A stretch of DNA of 64,000 bases from Muribaculaceae bacterium (GTDB lineage: Bacteria > Bacteroidota > Bacteroidia > Bacteroidales > Muribaculaceae), in assembly GCA_017555085.1 (NCBI GenBank), contig JAFZHD010000046.1, positions 30,362 to 94,361 on the forward strand. Reading direction: 5' to 3'. Position numbers and translations under genes: made by a program. The notes under the pieces were generated by a model. It was given only the letters and a program-made list of their open reading frames with translations. It was not told the origin of the DNA and did not search any database. Shown piece after piece: positions 63,926-64,000 of the stretch. Positions within the stretch are counted from its first letter, which is position 1. Each line of letters opens with the position of its first letter.

Positions 63926-64000
63926 CTTACAAATTGTAATATATAAAATATTATGAAAAACACACCTGGGGAGCGCCAAGCGGCAAGGGGGCGAGTAGCC

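Noticed and set aside
63953..64000. ATG opening a frame to the window end
   Set aside because: Only 16 codons are visible and they give no recognisable protein start; not enough to call a gene.

Overview
The window looks like chromosomal DNA from a gut-type member of the Bacteroidales, possibly Muribaculaceae. Evidence: promoters of the Bacteroidetes type (TAnnTTTG at -7, TTG near -33), A-rich leaders with few Shine-Dalgarno sites, a short AtpC, type IX secretion (T9SS)-like C-terminal domains on many exported proteins, and GIN (DUF2807), DUF6377 and DUF4922 proteins. The family assignment is inference. I see no rRNA, tRNA, CRISPR array or complete mobile element.

Layout. (1) 1-12.0 kb: the ATP synthase genes (end of atpD, then atpC-B-E-F-H-A-G), followed after 38 bp by the distal half of complex I (nuoI-J-K-L-M-N) and a strong terminator. 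The proximal nuo genes (A, B, C/D, H) are not in the window. (2) 12.1-24.2 kb: six exported proteins in duplicated sets, namely two NAGPA-type phosphodiester glycosidases with T9SS-like tails, then two pairs of a PD40 beta-propeller protein and an Amidase_3 N-acetylmuramoyl-L-alanine amidase with a T9SS-like tail. (3) 24.5-40.3 kb: a long peptidoglycan-salvage operon: golvesin/amidase-like protein, two-domain glycosyltransferase, DUF4922 HIT/GalT-like protein, SpoIID-domain protein, AmpG-like permease with a large insert, NamZ (DUF1343), FAD/Fe-S D-lactate-type dehydrogenase, DUF5009 membrane protein (MurT-like), MurK-like kinase and MurQ etherase. (4) 40.5-52.1 kb: serB, a giant cell-surface protein, an M6 metalloprotease, mutL and a serine hydrolase. 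(5) 52.2-54.9 kb: an AraC regulator divergent from a DUF6377 membrane regulator. (6) 55.0-58.8 kb: a candidate small RNA and, on the minus strand, a CASTOR/POLLUX-like channel with a C-terminal RyR-like domain next to a stand-alone RyR protein. (7) 58.9-63.9 kb: a PCMD/calycin-like exported protein, dusB and three tandem GIN-domain proteins. The last 140 bp hold an 18-bp direct repeat and a shift in base composition that may mark the end of an insertion sequence.

How the parts fit. Surface and periplasmic enzymes (amidases, phosphodiester glycosidases, NamZ) would break down wall material; AmpG and the DUF5009 protein would import muropeptides or MurNAc; MurK and MurQ would turn MurNAc into GlcNAc-6-phosphate plus D-lactate. 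The D-lactate-type dehydrogenase could pass the lactate electrons to quinone. The two most noteworthy items are the RyR/ion-channel module and the coupling of T9SS-type secreted wall hydrolases to the salvage operon.
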